Position numbers and translations under genes: made by a program | The notes under the pieces: generated by a model | Database searches by the model: none | What the model was told of the DNA's origin: nothing | The model's input: the letters and a program-made list of their open reading frames with translations, nothing else | From: Canna indica | Taxonomy: Eukaryota > Streptophyta > Magnoliopsida > Zingiberales > Cannaceae | DNA length: 64,000 nt | Direction of reading: 5' to 3' | Assembly: GCA_034359265.1 (NCBI GenBank) | Contig: CP136892.1 | Location: forward strand, 17,548,501-17,612,500 | Shown here: positions 22,985-34,531 of the stretch, piece after piece | Layout of the letters: the number at the start of each line of letters is the position of its first letter | How positions within the stretch are numbered: position 1 is the stretch's first letter

Positions 22985-23699
22985 CACTACAAGAATTGTC
23001 GTTGTTACCGACAGCTCATGCCATTGCTGAACCGTCGGTGAAGACTATTACGGACGGCTCGCGCCGTGGCAAAACGTCGTCGCTTATGTGCGCATCTCAG
23101 ATAATTTGTGACGGCCAAGGGTGACCATCCCAAGTAAATATCAGCGACAGTCGCAAGCGCTGTCACTGATCTAAACACATCAGTGACGATCGAGACAGCT
23201 GTCGCTGAAATTAAATTATCAATCATGGCTGGGAGCCGTTGGTGATATTATTAGCAACCGTGATATTTGGTGCTGCCCAGGCCATCGGCCAGTTACGATA
23301 CGCTTTCAGCGACAGCCTAGTGACTCGCCCCCCCTCCTCCCCGTGGGTAAGCCACCGCTGACATTATATCCTGTAACTGAAAAAAGTAAAATTTTGGATA
23401 TTCTTGTATACAATAATATTCACACGAAACAATCTATTGACAACCACAAAATATCTTACAGATACAAATACAACCAACCACACAAGCTTTACTTAAATAT
23501 CATCAATCTAAGCGTCAAATAGAGGCAAACAATTATCAAATATCAAAACTAAAGTATATAAACAACTATCAAGTATCTAAGCCTCAAACGGAGGCAAACA
23601 AATATCAAAATATCAAATTTAAAGTATATAAACAACTATCAAGTATCTAAGCCTCAAACGGAGGCTAACAAGTATCAAGTATCAAATATCAAAATATAA

Positions 23700-25420
23700 T
23701 CAAAATACAATAAACCAAAATCGCATAGCTGCTGTGGAGATGGTGAAGTTGACAGCGATTGGATCGGGAGCGCCGACTGGGTCGAGGAGGACGGCTCAGA
23801 CATCATCGGTATATGAATGCTGGAGTGAGATGCAATCTGAGTCAGGTACGCCTACATGTTCTCCATCATCTGTCTTTGCACATCCATCATCTGTCCTAAC
23901 TCGCCATTCGTCTGTCTCACTCCTCCATCGCTCATCTATGCTGTGTCAGCTCGGACTCCAAGGCCGCTATTCGGCTTTGGTCTTGCGTCGATGTCGAGGG
24001 CCGCTCACTCACAGCGGGAGGGGTCGGTGCCCCAAGTGGTCCTAACACGACTCGTGCATGGCCACTGTCTATAAAGCCATAAACAAGGTCTTGCTCCTAG
24101 CAACCTGCATCCTTGACCCACGCTACAGGGTCAAAATCACCCTGTGGTGTTCCTCCGCGCTCGATCACGGTCCTCATGTATGTCTCCTACACGCATTTAT
24201 TTTCTAAATACTATATATATATAAACTATAAATAAAAATTGCATAAACCAGATAGAAATAAATACTTACCATGATGATTGCGGCCCTGCTATCGACGTAG
24301 TCCCCTGCCCCATGTCGCCGATGGTGAGTGCGCTCAAACACCTCTCCCAGCGAGGGCATTAGACGATCCCATCCTCCGCCACCCGTGTCTAACATTAGAA
24401 AATAAATACATTAGTATCATTATACACAATATATAATTTAATTAAATGTAAGAAAATTATACATATCATACGACGCTCATGTACTACAAAAGACACGGAG
24501 CCACCAATGTGGCGCGCCCCTGTGCCATCCCGCCCCCCCGGCATGTGATTTCTCGACGCAGTCCGGGAGACCTCCTGCCACTCAGGCATGGCCCACTGCT
24601 CAACGAGCTAGTCCCACACAAGTGTAGGAATCCACTCGTGGCCGTGTCCTCGAGTCTCCCCGAGTCTCCCCAATGTGTGTGGCCCATAGCTATCTCATCA
24701 CGGTTTTACGAGCCTACTGAAGCAGTCCGTTGTAGCGAGTGCGGGCAACACGCTCCCATGCACTCTATACAAAAGTGGTATGATCCTCCGGCCATGTATA
24801 ATGAGCCTGCATAAATAAATAAATTTATTATTACCGATCGATATTTATAATTAACATTAATTTAATAAATATACATACCGAGAATTCTCGCCACAACAAA
24901 TCCACATCCTCATGGGGCATGTGAGACCATGTAGGCCATTCCCCGTGCATAAATCGTCGGATCGTCCCTGCTATTGTGCGTGGGACGTCCTCCTGCTCAA
25001 ACCTGCGCTAAATATAATACAATTCTATATTATGATATATTGAATTATAAATTATAAGGAATAATTAATGCATCTACTTACCTTTTTCCGCACACACTAA
25101 CTAGTCTGTGCAACTCTCCCTTGGGTGGCGGAGGAAGAATTCTGTTAGGCCCTCGTGGCCAACGTCTCGATGTCGATGGGCCTGGATCGACTGAAGAGAT
25201 GGTGGTCGGAGGTGGGGGGATGGTGGGTGTCGGCGAAGGGACGATGGCTATATGCGAGGGGATATCAATGGGTGTTGGCGAAGGGTCGACGGTGTCTAGA
25301 GGCAGGGGATGGTATGTGTCAGCGAAGGGATGGCGGATACAGGGGTGGCGGGTGGTAATTGTCGGGGGGTGGTCCTACGAGCACCATATCCTCCTCGAGA
25401 ACACACTTATCGAACCATAG
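23700..25420 (-). pseudogene. CACTA Ptta/En/Spm-type protein (Transposase_24-like), fragmented
   Basis: Read on the minus strand: a Pro-rich N-terminal region near 25400-25130, then segment 24589-24480 (PEWQEVSRTASRNHMPGG, then HIGGSVSFVVHE). After a probable intron (24480-24400) comes 24395-24290 (GEVFERTHHRRHGAGDYVD). This order of a polar W.EVS..SRN motif, a GS.SF motif and an F..TH motif fits the Transposase_24 family that accompanies TNPD in plant CACTA elements. Frames are interrupted, and splice sites are only partly evident. Confidence 0.6.
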
Positions 25421-25499
25421 CTGTCAAATATGAATATAATTAGATTATTTATAATAGATAAATAGATAAATTTAATAATTAAATATATACTATTCATTT

Positions 25500-26497
25500 A
25501 CAATTTATTCATCATCCGTGTAATTCTTCTTCTTGTTCTTCTGTATCAAAATCTTCAGATTCTTCTTCTCCCTCATATCATTCCGTCTTTCCTCAACTTC
25601 ATTATCGTCGTCATCAACATATTCTACTTCCAATTGAACTAACTTCGTGTCATCATCCTCAAGTATTGGACTAACTCTCTCCACTTCGGAAGGATCCTCT
25701 TCTTGATAGTAGTCATATGTCGGCTCATTCTCTCCAGCTACCGGGTCAATTTTTTCTCTGGCTTTAGTCTTACAGACTACATGCCAATCTATCTTATCTT
25801 TCTTTCAAAATGAATATTGCATATAATATACTTGTTCAGCTTGAGATGTCAATATAAATGACTCATTTGAAGCCAATTTTGATTTGTAATTGACCTCGAC
25901 AAGTTTATACTTTGGATGAACTCTCATGCCCCTATCGCTTGTATCGAACCAATGACATTTGAAAAGGGAAACTGATTTCCATCCGAAAAATTATAATTCT
26001 ATGACTTCTTCCAACAGTCCTTATTCGGTTGTTCTTGCAGCTAGCAACATCTCATAAAATTCTACAGCCTCCTTACTCGGCAATTCAATCTGTATCGCAG
26101 GATGTTCTTTAGTGACTTCAACTATCGCAGTATCTAGTGGCACTAACGTCTCAGTAACTGATTCAACATTATCATTTATATGGAATTGACCGCCAAGACT
26201 ATCCAGAATTATTGTTCTATAAGGATTAGGTGGATTGGAAGAAGAACCAACGACACTAGAAGATTCATCATGAGTATGGTCAACAAGATTGCTCGACGTC
26301 GCAACTTCATGTGACTCCCCGTGACAATTCCATACAAAATATCTTGGTGTGAATCCTTTTGTATATAGATGCTTTGTGATAGTTTCCTGATCCAAAAATC
26401 TTATGCTCGAACATTTCCGGCATGGACATTGGATTTGATCACCGCTAACGAATTTTCGATTCATGTAGGCAAAATTTAAGAAGTTACGCCTACTCAA
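25500..26497 (-). pseudogene. CACTA TNPD transposase, internally deleted (N-terminal TAD joined to C-terminal DUF4216)
   Basis: The minus-strand frame 26497-26021 is a transposase-associated domain: SRRNFLNFAYMNRKF, CPCRKCSS, TKHLYTKGFTPRYFVW and HGES. Its stop lies at about 26021. Directly after, 26010-25800 encodes the C-terminal DUF4216: GLLEEVIEL, LFKCHWFDTSDRG, KLVEVNYKSKLASNESFIL and ASQAEQV-type TSQAEQVYY. An in-frame TAA falls in IEL*FF. Further minus-strand sequence to 25500 is acidic. The central transposase (TNP2) part, normally several hundred residues, is missing at the junction near 26015. No transposase activity is possible. Confidence 0.85.
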
Positions 26498-26749
26498 AAT
26501 TCATCCGTTATAGCTCCACGATGAATTCGTCGGTACTTCCAACTTTGATCGCCCGACATGTTCTGTCAAAAAGTTGACAATATATTCAGTTAATATCTTT
26601 AGGTGGGATGGTCCTATTCCATTCGGGATTTATGCATGTTATTCATATGCACTAAGTATTTCTTTTAGTCATTAACTTCATTCTAAATTTCAGCAGTATT
26701 TCCCTACAGTTCTACCCATACACATATCATCTGGGCGAGTATTGGAGAA

Positions 26750-27678
26750 CAAGGGAGATACAATAGCCAAAATTTAAAAATGAATAATGACTAGAAGAAA
26801 AAACTAAGTGCAATCCACCTTAATGATAATATAAGGGAAATTTCATGTGGAGTTATAAAAGGAGTGAGCTAGTTCGTGAACAACAAGTATATTATCATGG
26901 ACACTCCTTCCTTTTAAGAAGATAGATTGTTCAAAGGAAATTAGTTTAGGAAGACATTGCTTAAGTCTGTTTGCTAGTAATTTAGAGATAATTCTATAAG
27001 AGAGGTTACAAAAAGCAATAGATCTGAAATCCCTAACTAGTTTAGGGTTAGAACTTTTAGGTATAAAAGCCAGAATGGTTTGGTTCCAATCTGGAGGAAA
27101 AGTAGTAGATGAGTAGAAAGATTAAATATATACTAAATATAATTCTCAGAAATGATAGGTCAATAGTATTTATAAAATTCAATAGTGAAACCATCGTATC
27201 CAGAACTTTTGTCATTGCCCATGGATAAGACAATGGCCCAAATTTCTTGAGCAGTGAAAGATTTAGTCAAATTATCAATATCCTAAAAAGGTAAATGATT
27301 GTAGCTACAGGACAGTCTCATTAAAAATAGGGTTACTAGAATTAGAAGTTCATAAAATGGAGTAAGTATTGACAAAAGCATTGAGAATATCCTTATCATC
27401 AGTTAAGGAAACATGTTGGTCACTTTGCATAGAGGATATAAAGTTATTTCTTCTACGCATTATAACAACACGATGAAAGAAAACATTATTCTTATCACCC
27501 TCATTAATCTAGTTAGTTTTAGATTTGCACCACCACTTAATACATATTTATCTTTGAAGGGCAATACTTTTATTATACAGGTTTCTAAGTTTCAAATCAA
27601 GCTAGGTTACTAGGAGCATTAGGTTGGCCCTCAAGAGATTCAAGAAGAGAGATATCATTGTAAGTTGACTCCAGCAAA
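26750..27678 (-). pseudogene. LINE reverse transcriptase fragment (N-terminal RT)
   Basis: Minus-strand translation in broken frames gives, from high to low coordinates: FFHRVVIMRRRNN near 27460, TAQEIWAIVLSMGNDKSSGYDGF near 27250-27180, PPDWNQTILAFIPKSSNPKLVRDFRSIAFCN near 27100-27010, and KLLANRLKQCLPKLISFEQSIFLKGR near 26980-26910. These are the ordered motifs of L1-type plant RT up to the region before FADD. Stops are frequent. It is cut at 27679 by a CACTA end. Confidence 0.85.
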
Positions 27679-28013
27679 CACTACAAGAAAATTAGTTTTT
27701 AGTGATGAGATTTGGTGGGGGTCGCGCATCGACCCTCACTAAATCAACCTATTTATATATGGGGGTCGCTAGTTGACTCACACTAAATCAACCTATTTAT
27801 GGGGGTCGCTACTCGACCCTCACGAAAACCTGTCACTAAAAAAATACTTTTGTGATGGTTGGATATGACCCTCACAAAAAAAAATATTGTGAGAAAAACA
27901 TCATGACCCTCACAAAAACCTGTCAGTAAAATAAAACTTTTTGTGAGAGTCGAATATGACCCTCACAAAAAAGTATATATTTTGAGGATAAAATCGTGAC
28001 CCTCACGAAATCC
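27679..28013. mobile_element. CACTA terminal fragment with GGGTCG direct repeats
   Basis: Begins CACTACAAGAAAATTAG. It holds repeated blocks built on GGGGGTCGC..CGACCCTCACTAAATCAACC and CGTGACCCTCACAAAA, about 65 bp apart, typical of CACTA subterminal repeats. No right terminus is visible and LINE sequence resumes at about 28014. It is probably a MITE-sized or truncated CACTA derivative. Confidence 0.65.
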
Positions 28014-28837
28014 TGCACTTAGTTTTGTTTGAAAATTTTTACATGGAAAGCTTTTGACTCGAAATAGATTATTTCTTTTGGGTATTTCTGCTTCTCGGAA
28101 CTATGTTTTGTGTGAGCAAAATATTGAATCAATCCAACACTTGTTTTTTGAATGTGTTTTTGCTTTAGAAATTTGGAATTGATTGGGTCAAAAACTTAAG
28201 TTTGGATTTTTTGAAGAGTTCTTGTTGTTCTGGTAGTTGGCTGCTGCTGGATCCTATCCAACATTTGGATAACGAACCCTCAGCCATTGTTGCTAACACA
28301 ATTTGGTTTATCTGGTATTTTCGTAAAGCATTTTGCAAGGTGAATGTAAACCCGCCATTACAATTGCTATGATGCGTATTGTGGATTTTTCACAATGGTA
28401 TTCGATAAAACCTAATCCCGAGGGCAATCGACAAAGATTGCCCAACCTTTCTCATTGGATCTCCCCCCCACAGAACACGATAAAAGTAAATTGTGATGGG
28501 TCTTTTTTATCTTCAGAAGGTGGTTTTGGTATTATAATGAGTAGGAACAATGGTGAGTGTTTCTATGCCTCTTCGAAATATTTTAAAGTCGATTGTCCTT
28601 TGCATTGTGAAGGTATGATCATTTTTCATGCGCTTTCAACTGCAATAAAAAGTTGGACTAGATTATAGTGGAATTAGATTGCAAGATTCTGGTAGATTGT
28701 ATCAATAATTGTGCAGTTCCTCCTCGGTGAATTCACTATTTAATTCATAACATTCATCTTTTGTTTAAATTTTTTTTTGATGTATCAATTATACATATGT
28801 ATCTAGACTAGTAAATGAAGCTGCCCATTGAGCAACT
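28014..28837 (+). pseudogene. LINE fragment: zf-RVT and RNase H, interrupted by a solo LTR
   Basis: The zf-RVT part (RLFLLGISAS-type, then C.C and HLFFECVFA motifs in shifted frames) runs to about 28270. The RNase H at 28333-28668 carries VNCDGSFLS with catalytic Asp, CEGMIIFHAL with Glu, and VELDCKIL near 28670. The motif RLVNEAAHWAT, slightly broken, is at 28805-28837. The LINE 3' end (PLELNVIL, then FGLRA) reappears at 31510-31580, so the LTR at 28838-31481 landed inside it. It closely resembles 31750-32190. Confidence 0.8.
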
Positions 28838-31481
28838 GTCACGCTCCGAAATCTAGGGTCACGTGATCGGCTAGAGTACACGTCCGTACTCCGAGGCCTA
28901 CCAACTCATGCAAATAAATGTGGAATAAATGACATAAACATATGAAAAACCATGTACCTATGAATGTATGCTTCACTGAGAATATAAAAATCAATTATGA
29001 GTGCAATCCTTGTTTACAATTAACTCATGACCATATGCATACATGACACCTACAACTTGACTACGACATGTCACGTCACGAGATTCACTACCTGAGCCTG
29101 CAACCCTAGTCGGGCAACATGGGTACCACCATACCTCCATTAGTCAGGATCTGCAAAACAACAAAAAAAATAAAGTGGCGAGTTCCAGAGGAACTCAGTG
29201 AGTGGCTCTACCCGAGCCCTCTCCTGGCTACCTCGAGCATAAATATAATCAAGCATAAATTATAAATATGGAAGTGCTGAAATATAATAACATGGAAGTT
29301 AAATGCATTCATCCACAAACTTGTGCTCAGAAGCACAATAACCATTTGACCCATACCGGCCTAAACATCCAAGCACAATAACCACTCGACCCATACCGAC
29401 CCAAACATGCAAGCATACAAGTCGATCACTAGAACATCTACCTTGCGAGCTTCCCGCCCAGGTCCTCTGAACTAGGATGAACTACTAGTTCCTATGCACA
29501 CTCTGGTTGGGAATAGCCTCCCAACCAATGCCACTCGGGTCCATCGTCAGCGTGGCTCACTCACTGATGGCAACTCTCGACCCGTATACAAACTCGCCGA
29601 GTCGGGACCAACTTGCTAAGTTGGTACGCTTCATCACCCGACCATCGTCTATCCACAATCACAAACACAAACAATGTCTCTACATCGTACATAAAGGTAC
29701 ATAAATATCTCTCGGATGATTTTAATATTTTAGCCGACAATCCGGGTACGCGTCTATGCGCCCCAATTCGACCCTCTCTTGGGCCCAACTCCTCGGCTTT
29801 ACATTTTATCACCCAAAATACATTTCAGCTTGTATTCGATAAATTTCACCTTGTACCAAATAATTTCAGCATGTATTCACACAATTCCAGCATGTATAAT
29901 AATTTCAGCATATATATACCCCTAATTCCAACATGTATAAAAAGTAATTTCAGTATGTATAAATATAATTCCAGCAAGTATCAATATGCAACATATGTAT
30001 CTCAGCTTGTATTCATTCCAGCCTTCACAATTTAGCCTATATACAAATACATTTCTGCCTACATACAAATACATTTCTGCCTACACTACTATGCAATATG
30101 AACTCAAACTTTTCAACATATATACCATATTATCCTAGTTATCATCTATGATCATAACCATCCAGGTAAACATATGTTCAGGTAATTCATTTTGGCCAAC
30201 CCTGGCCCATAATAAATAAACACTTGCACAAGCAAGAATTACGAGTTGTAACACAAGATCTCCACGGAACCAACAACCACAATCATAGGGGTCAGCCCTA
30301 ACTTCCATATCACGTCTTCTCCCGTATATAATGTTTCCACACCATTTAGACTATGATTGATCACTATACTTACAAAAATTAATCATACCTCAATCTAGAC
30401 ACCATGGTGTTCAAGGTTAAGGATTTCATGAAGTCATAAAACCCAATCTCGTAGGGGTCGGCCCTAAGCATAGGGTCGGCTCTAACCCCTTGCTAGTTGC
30501 TACACCCATCATCTTACTCATTGAAATCTAGGGCTTTCATATTTAGAGACTAGTCAAGATCAATATAATATTTATCTACTCTAATACTGAAAAAATATGT
30601 ATATAAAAGACCTATCAAACAACCTCCGATCAGAAATCGGACACCACCATCGCGTTCATAACGTGAAAACCTATAACTTTCATACTCACCTCGATCTCAT
30701 CTGACGTCTCTAAGATCAATTTCAAAAATACCCCAATAATCTTCAAATATCAATCCATTTCTTACTATACAACTCTCCTTTAAAAATATTTAATTAAAAA
30801 TTTCATACCTCCACCTGCGATCGTCATCATCCCCGATTCGCCCACACTGATGGCCTCGGTGCAATCGCAGCGCCGCTGGGTTCGGTGTGATCGCTTTCGG
30901 CCCACCACCTCTTCTTCCCATTCCTCCTTCGATCAAAATCTATTCTATGCAGAGAATCTACGTAACAACAGAGAAGAAAAAGCATATTAAAACCACTCAC
31001 AGACAAGGAAAATCGAGAAGGAAGGCACTCCTCCGCGTTCTTGCACCGACGATCTCCGGCGGTAGCAAGCCCGACCATCGATCGCGACTCCTCCTCCTTC
31101 ACTCGTCGCCCAAACTTGGGATGTGTGCGGTTCTTGGAGTCGCATGGTCCCAGACATCCCCTTTTTATTTTATTTTATTTTATTATTATTTTTAATTACG
31201 ACAATGCCCTAAGCCTTAAGTGAGCCATATATGGGTCTATACTCCCAAATTCGAGTTCCGATCGGACTACTGGACTCGTCTCGAGTCCAACCTACATCTA
31301 ACATCCAAACAACTTAAACAAAATAATTTTACTTGCGCGTAAAGGCCGTACCTCAATTCGCGCCTTTGGGCGATTCGCTCGGCTCGCTCCGACGTGCATC
31401 CAAACTTCTACGTTGAAGTCACAATAAATCAAAGTTACATATTCCACGGGTACTATACAACTTCAAAAAGGGCTCAGGTGC
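28838..31481 (-). mobile_element. Ty3/gypsy solo LTR (about 2.64 kb)
   Basis: On the minus strand it begins TGTTACGCACCTGAGCCC and ends ATTTCGGAGCGTGACA, the usual style of plant gypsy LTR ends. No coding sequence lies between. The 5-bp target duplication is not evident (GCAAC at left, AGTCC at right), so it may have formed by recombination between different copies. It carries a minisatellite at 29820-30010 and short (TTTTA)n near 31165. The small ORFs inside are judged spurious. Confidence 0.75.
29820..30090. repeat. Degenerate minisatellite in the solo LTR
   Basis: About a dozen variants of AATTTCAGCATGTATA, spaced 18-30 bp, with alternation of CAGCTTGTATTC and CCAGCATGTAT. Repeats of this kind are common in long gypsy LTRs. 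Confidence 0.75.
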
Positions 31482-31610
31482 GTAACAAGTCCAATATATA
31501 GATTACTATTCACCCACTTGAATTGAATGTAATCCTCAACTCTGACTATATTGTTTTTGGTCTGAGAGCCTAATAATAGTTTCTTTATTCTTTGTAAGAA
31601 AAACTACATT
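31482..31610 (+). pseudogene. 3' end of the LINE interrupted by the solo LTR
   Basis: A short frame HPLELNVILNSDYIVFGLRA, then three stops, aligns with the end of the LINE at 43600-43690 (PPELVTILDQDRFGLDPT, then stop). This places it as the C-terminal tail of the LINE begun at 28014. Confidence 0.6.
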
Positions 31611-31749
31611 ATATATCTTTTCGTCTTCTTCAAACTTCTCTTTCAACTCTGAATTTTTCTCCTTTCCTTTGTCTTCTTGTTTCTTCATCTTAAATATCCA
31701 TAGCATAATGGTTTGGTTACTTCTTCATATTTTTACCTATTTCTTAAAT

Positions 31750-32190
31750 ATCCAGAGTCAACTCTTACTAAAATTTCTCCTTATTGGGTTAAAATTTGGA
31801 AGTTGACCACTTCCCCTAAGGTAAAATTATTTGTTTGAAAATTTTTACATGGAAAGCTTTTCACTCGAAATAGATTATTTCTTTTGGGTATTTCTGCTTC
31901 TCGGAACTGTATTTTGTGTGAGCAAAATGTGGAAACAATCAAACACTTGTTTTTTTAATGTGTTTTTACTTCGGAAATTTGGAATCGATTGGGTTAAGAA
32001 CTTAGTTTAGATTTTTCCAGTAGGAGTTCTTGGTCTTTTGATAGCTGGCTGCTACTAGATACTATCCAACATTTGGATAAGGAACCCTCAACCATTGTTG
32101 CTAACACAATTTGGTTTATCGGGTATTTTCGTAATAGCATTTTGCATGGTGAATGTAAACTTGCTATTACAACTCCTTTGTCTTCTTGTT
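31750..32190 (+). pseudogene. Second copy of the same LINE zf-RVT region
   Basis: The segment KLTTSPKVKLFV, GISASRNCILCEQNVETIKHLFF and NTIWFIGYFRNSILHGEC is nearly the same DNA as 28016-28350. A one-base difference shifts frame, and TAG/TAA stops break both. The RNase H part is absent here. An additional repeated piece TTTGTCTTCTTGTTTCTTCATCTTA occurs at 31670 and 32179. Confidence 0.75.
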
Positions 32191-33060
32191 TCTTCATCTT
32201 ATTCTCTTTGTTGAAGAACACATTTTTAAGTGTTGATATTCGTGGTTGAAATGAATATCTTATTTCAGCTCCCGCAAATCTTAATTTTTGCTTCCTTCTC
32301 AAGTTTTTAAGTATCTTGAATGAATATGCTATAGTTTATTTTGCCATGTTTGTACAGAAGTCTATCTATCGCATATATGCTTCAAGGACATCATGACATA
32401 ACCATCGAGGTGAGTTTAGGTGCCTAAAAGATCGAATAGAATGATATACAGACAAGTAAATCTCTTATAAGTCCCAAAGTATTCTTTTAAGTTTAAGAGA
32501 ATTCATCATTTGACGGGAAGTTTTCAAGGATGGAATATTCAAAGTTCAAAGTGTTGGATTTACCTAGCAATAAGTCAGTCATTATAATTAGAAGATTATG
32601 ATGTCTTGGGTTGTGATGAATTTTATGAAAACTTGATATACATGGTCAGGTCTTGTAGAATGCGAATTGATTCTGAAGTCCAAATGGTGGACTAGCTAGC
32701 ACTCATGAGCGCACATATTGATCAATTTCTTCAATTAAAATTTTGTTTTTATATTTTCCAATTATGTGCAAATATCTTTTATTTATTGAAGTTTATAATT
32801 CTCAATAAATATTAAAAAATATATTAATTAAATAGCATTAGCTATATATTTATTAACAGTCAATTGGAATAAACAAAAAAATTGATATTATGTGACAATT
32901 GCTTAGTAGAAAATACAAAAAAATATTTGTTAATAAAAAATGGTCAAATATGCTCTCATTCTTTTTCTTTTTACACAATTTCTGTCTTTGTGCTCTCAAT
33001 TTTTCTATAAATCAGAAGCTATGATCGGGCATAAGGCGTCATTCGACCAGAAAAGAAGTA
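32191..33060. other. Intergenic, nothing recognised
   Basis: AT-rich sequence with no coding motif, RNA gene or element terminus that I can identify. A short LINE-like tail may extend to about 32330. Confidence 0.5.
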
Positions 33061-33089
33061 TTTGGATGCACGTGTAGTATATATATATA

Positions 33090-33516
33090 TATATATATAT
33101 ATAACGAGAACTCAATTATAAATCGATTTATAATGATTATCAAATTATATTTCAAATTGCAACTAATGGATATATATAACCATTATGATGTTGATTTGAA
33201 TCCCTTAAACTATTATGTTGATTTATCATCTTAGGGTGTCTTTTTACATATTTAATTAACCAACGATATTGCAGGAAACTAATTTAAATTTCACATATTC
33301 ATAAACAAAATTGATTGATAGACGACTTTTTATATATATATATATATATATTCGGCACTTGACAAATTGTATTACAAATCAAAAAATAATTCAAACTACG
33401 TACATGTTTTATTTCATGCTAATAATTAAATCATAGCAACAACTTCAAAAACATCTCAAAGGGATTATTTTATTATTTTAATATTACATGCATGACATTG
33501 TTAATCTTAAATCAAA
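33090..33516 (-). repeat. Downstream flank of A3, shared with A1 and A5
   Basis: 33100-33300 matches 5346-5442 plus 9788-9900 (A1 flank) in inverted orientation. 33400-33516 (CATGCTAATAATTAAATCAT, GACATTGTTAATCTTAAATC) matches 62560-62664 (A5 flank) in the same orientation. It includes AT microsatellites at about 33078-33103 and 33333-33351. Confidence 0.8.
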
Positions 33517-33759
33517 TCAATTAATTACTATCAGCACGACTGGATCAAGGCGGGGTGGGGTGGGGGGGGAGCAAGTGTTGAACTCACCATGGCACGAAGG
33601 ACCTGGATTTGAAGGCGCCGCTTTGAGCTCCAAAACCAAACCACCGTCGCTCATCCTCGGCCACTCTCCTCCGAGTGGCCGTAGGGCGGTAAGAGGATTG
33701 GCAGATGCTACGACGAGGACAAGAAGCAAAAGGTACGCTGAAGCTGAGGAAACCTTCAT
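33517..33759 (-). CDS. Small secreted peptide precursor, copy A3
   Basis: 80 residues with signal peptide 1-20 (AYLLLLVLVVASA), ALRPL at 25-29 and the core SNPGPSC with Cys56, then NTC with Cys63 and SPP. The first 60 residues match A1 with few changes; most differences are conservative, and the A3 core retains GPSC where A1 has GHSC. The ATG at 33757-33759 is preferred over a TTG 15 bp upstream because A1 and A5 align at MKxSS. After the C-rich tract (8 C) the reading frame differs from A1, giving a longer tail ending VLIVIN. It lies head to head with B4, 772 bp apart, sharing a promoter. It would be secreted; function is unknown. The intact frame and conserved promoter favour a live gene, but expression is untested. 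Confidence 0.7.
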   Translation of the reverse strand: MKVSSASAYLLLLVLVVASANPLTALRPLGGEWPRMSDGGLVLELKAAPSNPGPSCHGEFNTCSPPTPPRLDPVVLIVIN

Positions 33760-33859
33760 CTTTGCTATGATCAATTACACACAAATTAACACAACCTTAA
33801 TTAGTTAATTAATTAATTAAAATAGTTGTGTTGATGAGATGGTTGATGCATGCATTGCC

Positions 33860-33897
<38 letters not shown>

Positions 33898-34531
33898 GGA
33901 GCGAGGAAGACATAATTAAATTTCTAGGATTCAATTCACTTAATTCCAATTAAATCAATTAGACTTTGACCGTCCCGACACTTCTCTGGGGTTACATTTA
34001 ATTATATATAGTCATATGCATATGCAAATTTACTACTCATTTACTCTGTAGACTATGAACAAATGTAAGCACGTACGAAATTACACGGATATTTATTTGA
34101 TTTGTGGAACAAATTAATTAACGTGTCAAATTACTTTGTATTTTGCTTTGACGAGATTATATATATCTCGAAAAGTAATAATTATTTAGGATTCAAAGTT
34201 CAATTAGATGGAAGACTAAATGACCAAGAGACAATTATTTAGACTTTGACAATTGACAAGACCTGCATATATATATAGTCAACGTGGTGGACTACACATA
34301 CAAATTAACCCCAGATACGTACATAGAGTCATATATATATATATGCATGTGCAATCATCAAAGACTTGGTCAATTCAATTTTGAATATAATTCGTTTGAA
34401 TATATATATATATATATAAAGGCCAACGCATCTTAATTCCCCATCAACATATCCAGCCCTATCATCAATTACCACTGAAAGCCACTGTGTGAGTTTATTT
34501 GTTTTTGAGTGATTAATATTAATTGCATCAG
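33760..34531. promoter_or_regulatory. Bidirectional promoter between A3 and B4
   Basis: On the A3 side: a TATA run at about 33861-33893 (expanded to an AT microsatellite), W-box TTGACC at 33966-33971, and the inverted AACCCCAGAGAAGT block at 33980-33993. In the middle: GACTTTGACAATTGACAAGACCTGC (about 34233) and GTCAACGTGGTGGACTAC (about 34278), both with TTGAC/GTCAA cores, matching 4500-4580 inverted. On the B4 side: AACCCCAGATACGT at 34307, then TATATATAAAGG at 34411-34422 and a leader shared with B2. This is the only copy in which both halves are still continuous. Confidence 0.7.

Larger units (their letters stand above)
22985..26740 (-). mobile_element. CACTA (En/Spm) element with degenerate TNPD and Ptta genes
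   Basis: Starts with the CACTA terminus CACTACAAGAATTGTCG. Subterminal repeats of CGACGG/CAGCGACAG-type sequence fill 23000-23370. Both genes typical of plant CACTA elements occur on the minus strand: a Ptta/Transposase_24 type protein at 24.2-25.4 kb and TNPD-like sequence at 25.5-26.5 kb. A matching right end (CTTGTAGTG) was not found before the LINE sequence that starts near 26750, so the right boundary is approximate and may be truncated. Confidence 0.8.

Noticed and set aside
23734..25420. Plus-strand open frames in the CACTA element
   Set aside because: The minus strand carries the recognisable Ptta motifs; the plus-strand frames are shadows in GC-rich sequence.
30827..31223. Several overlapping open frames in the solo LTR
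   Set aside because: They overlap on both strands, have no domain and lie within an LTR.
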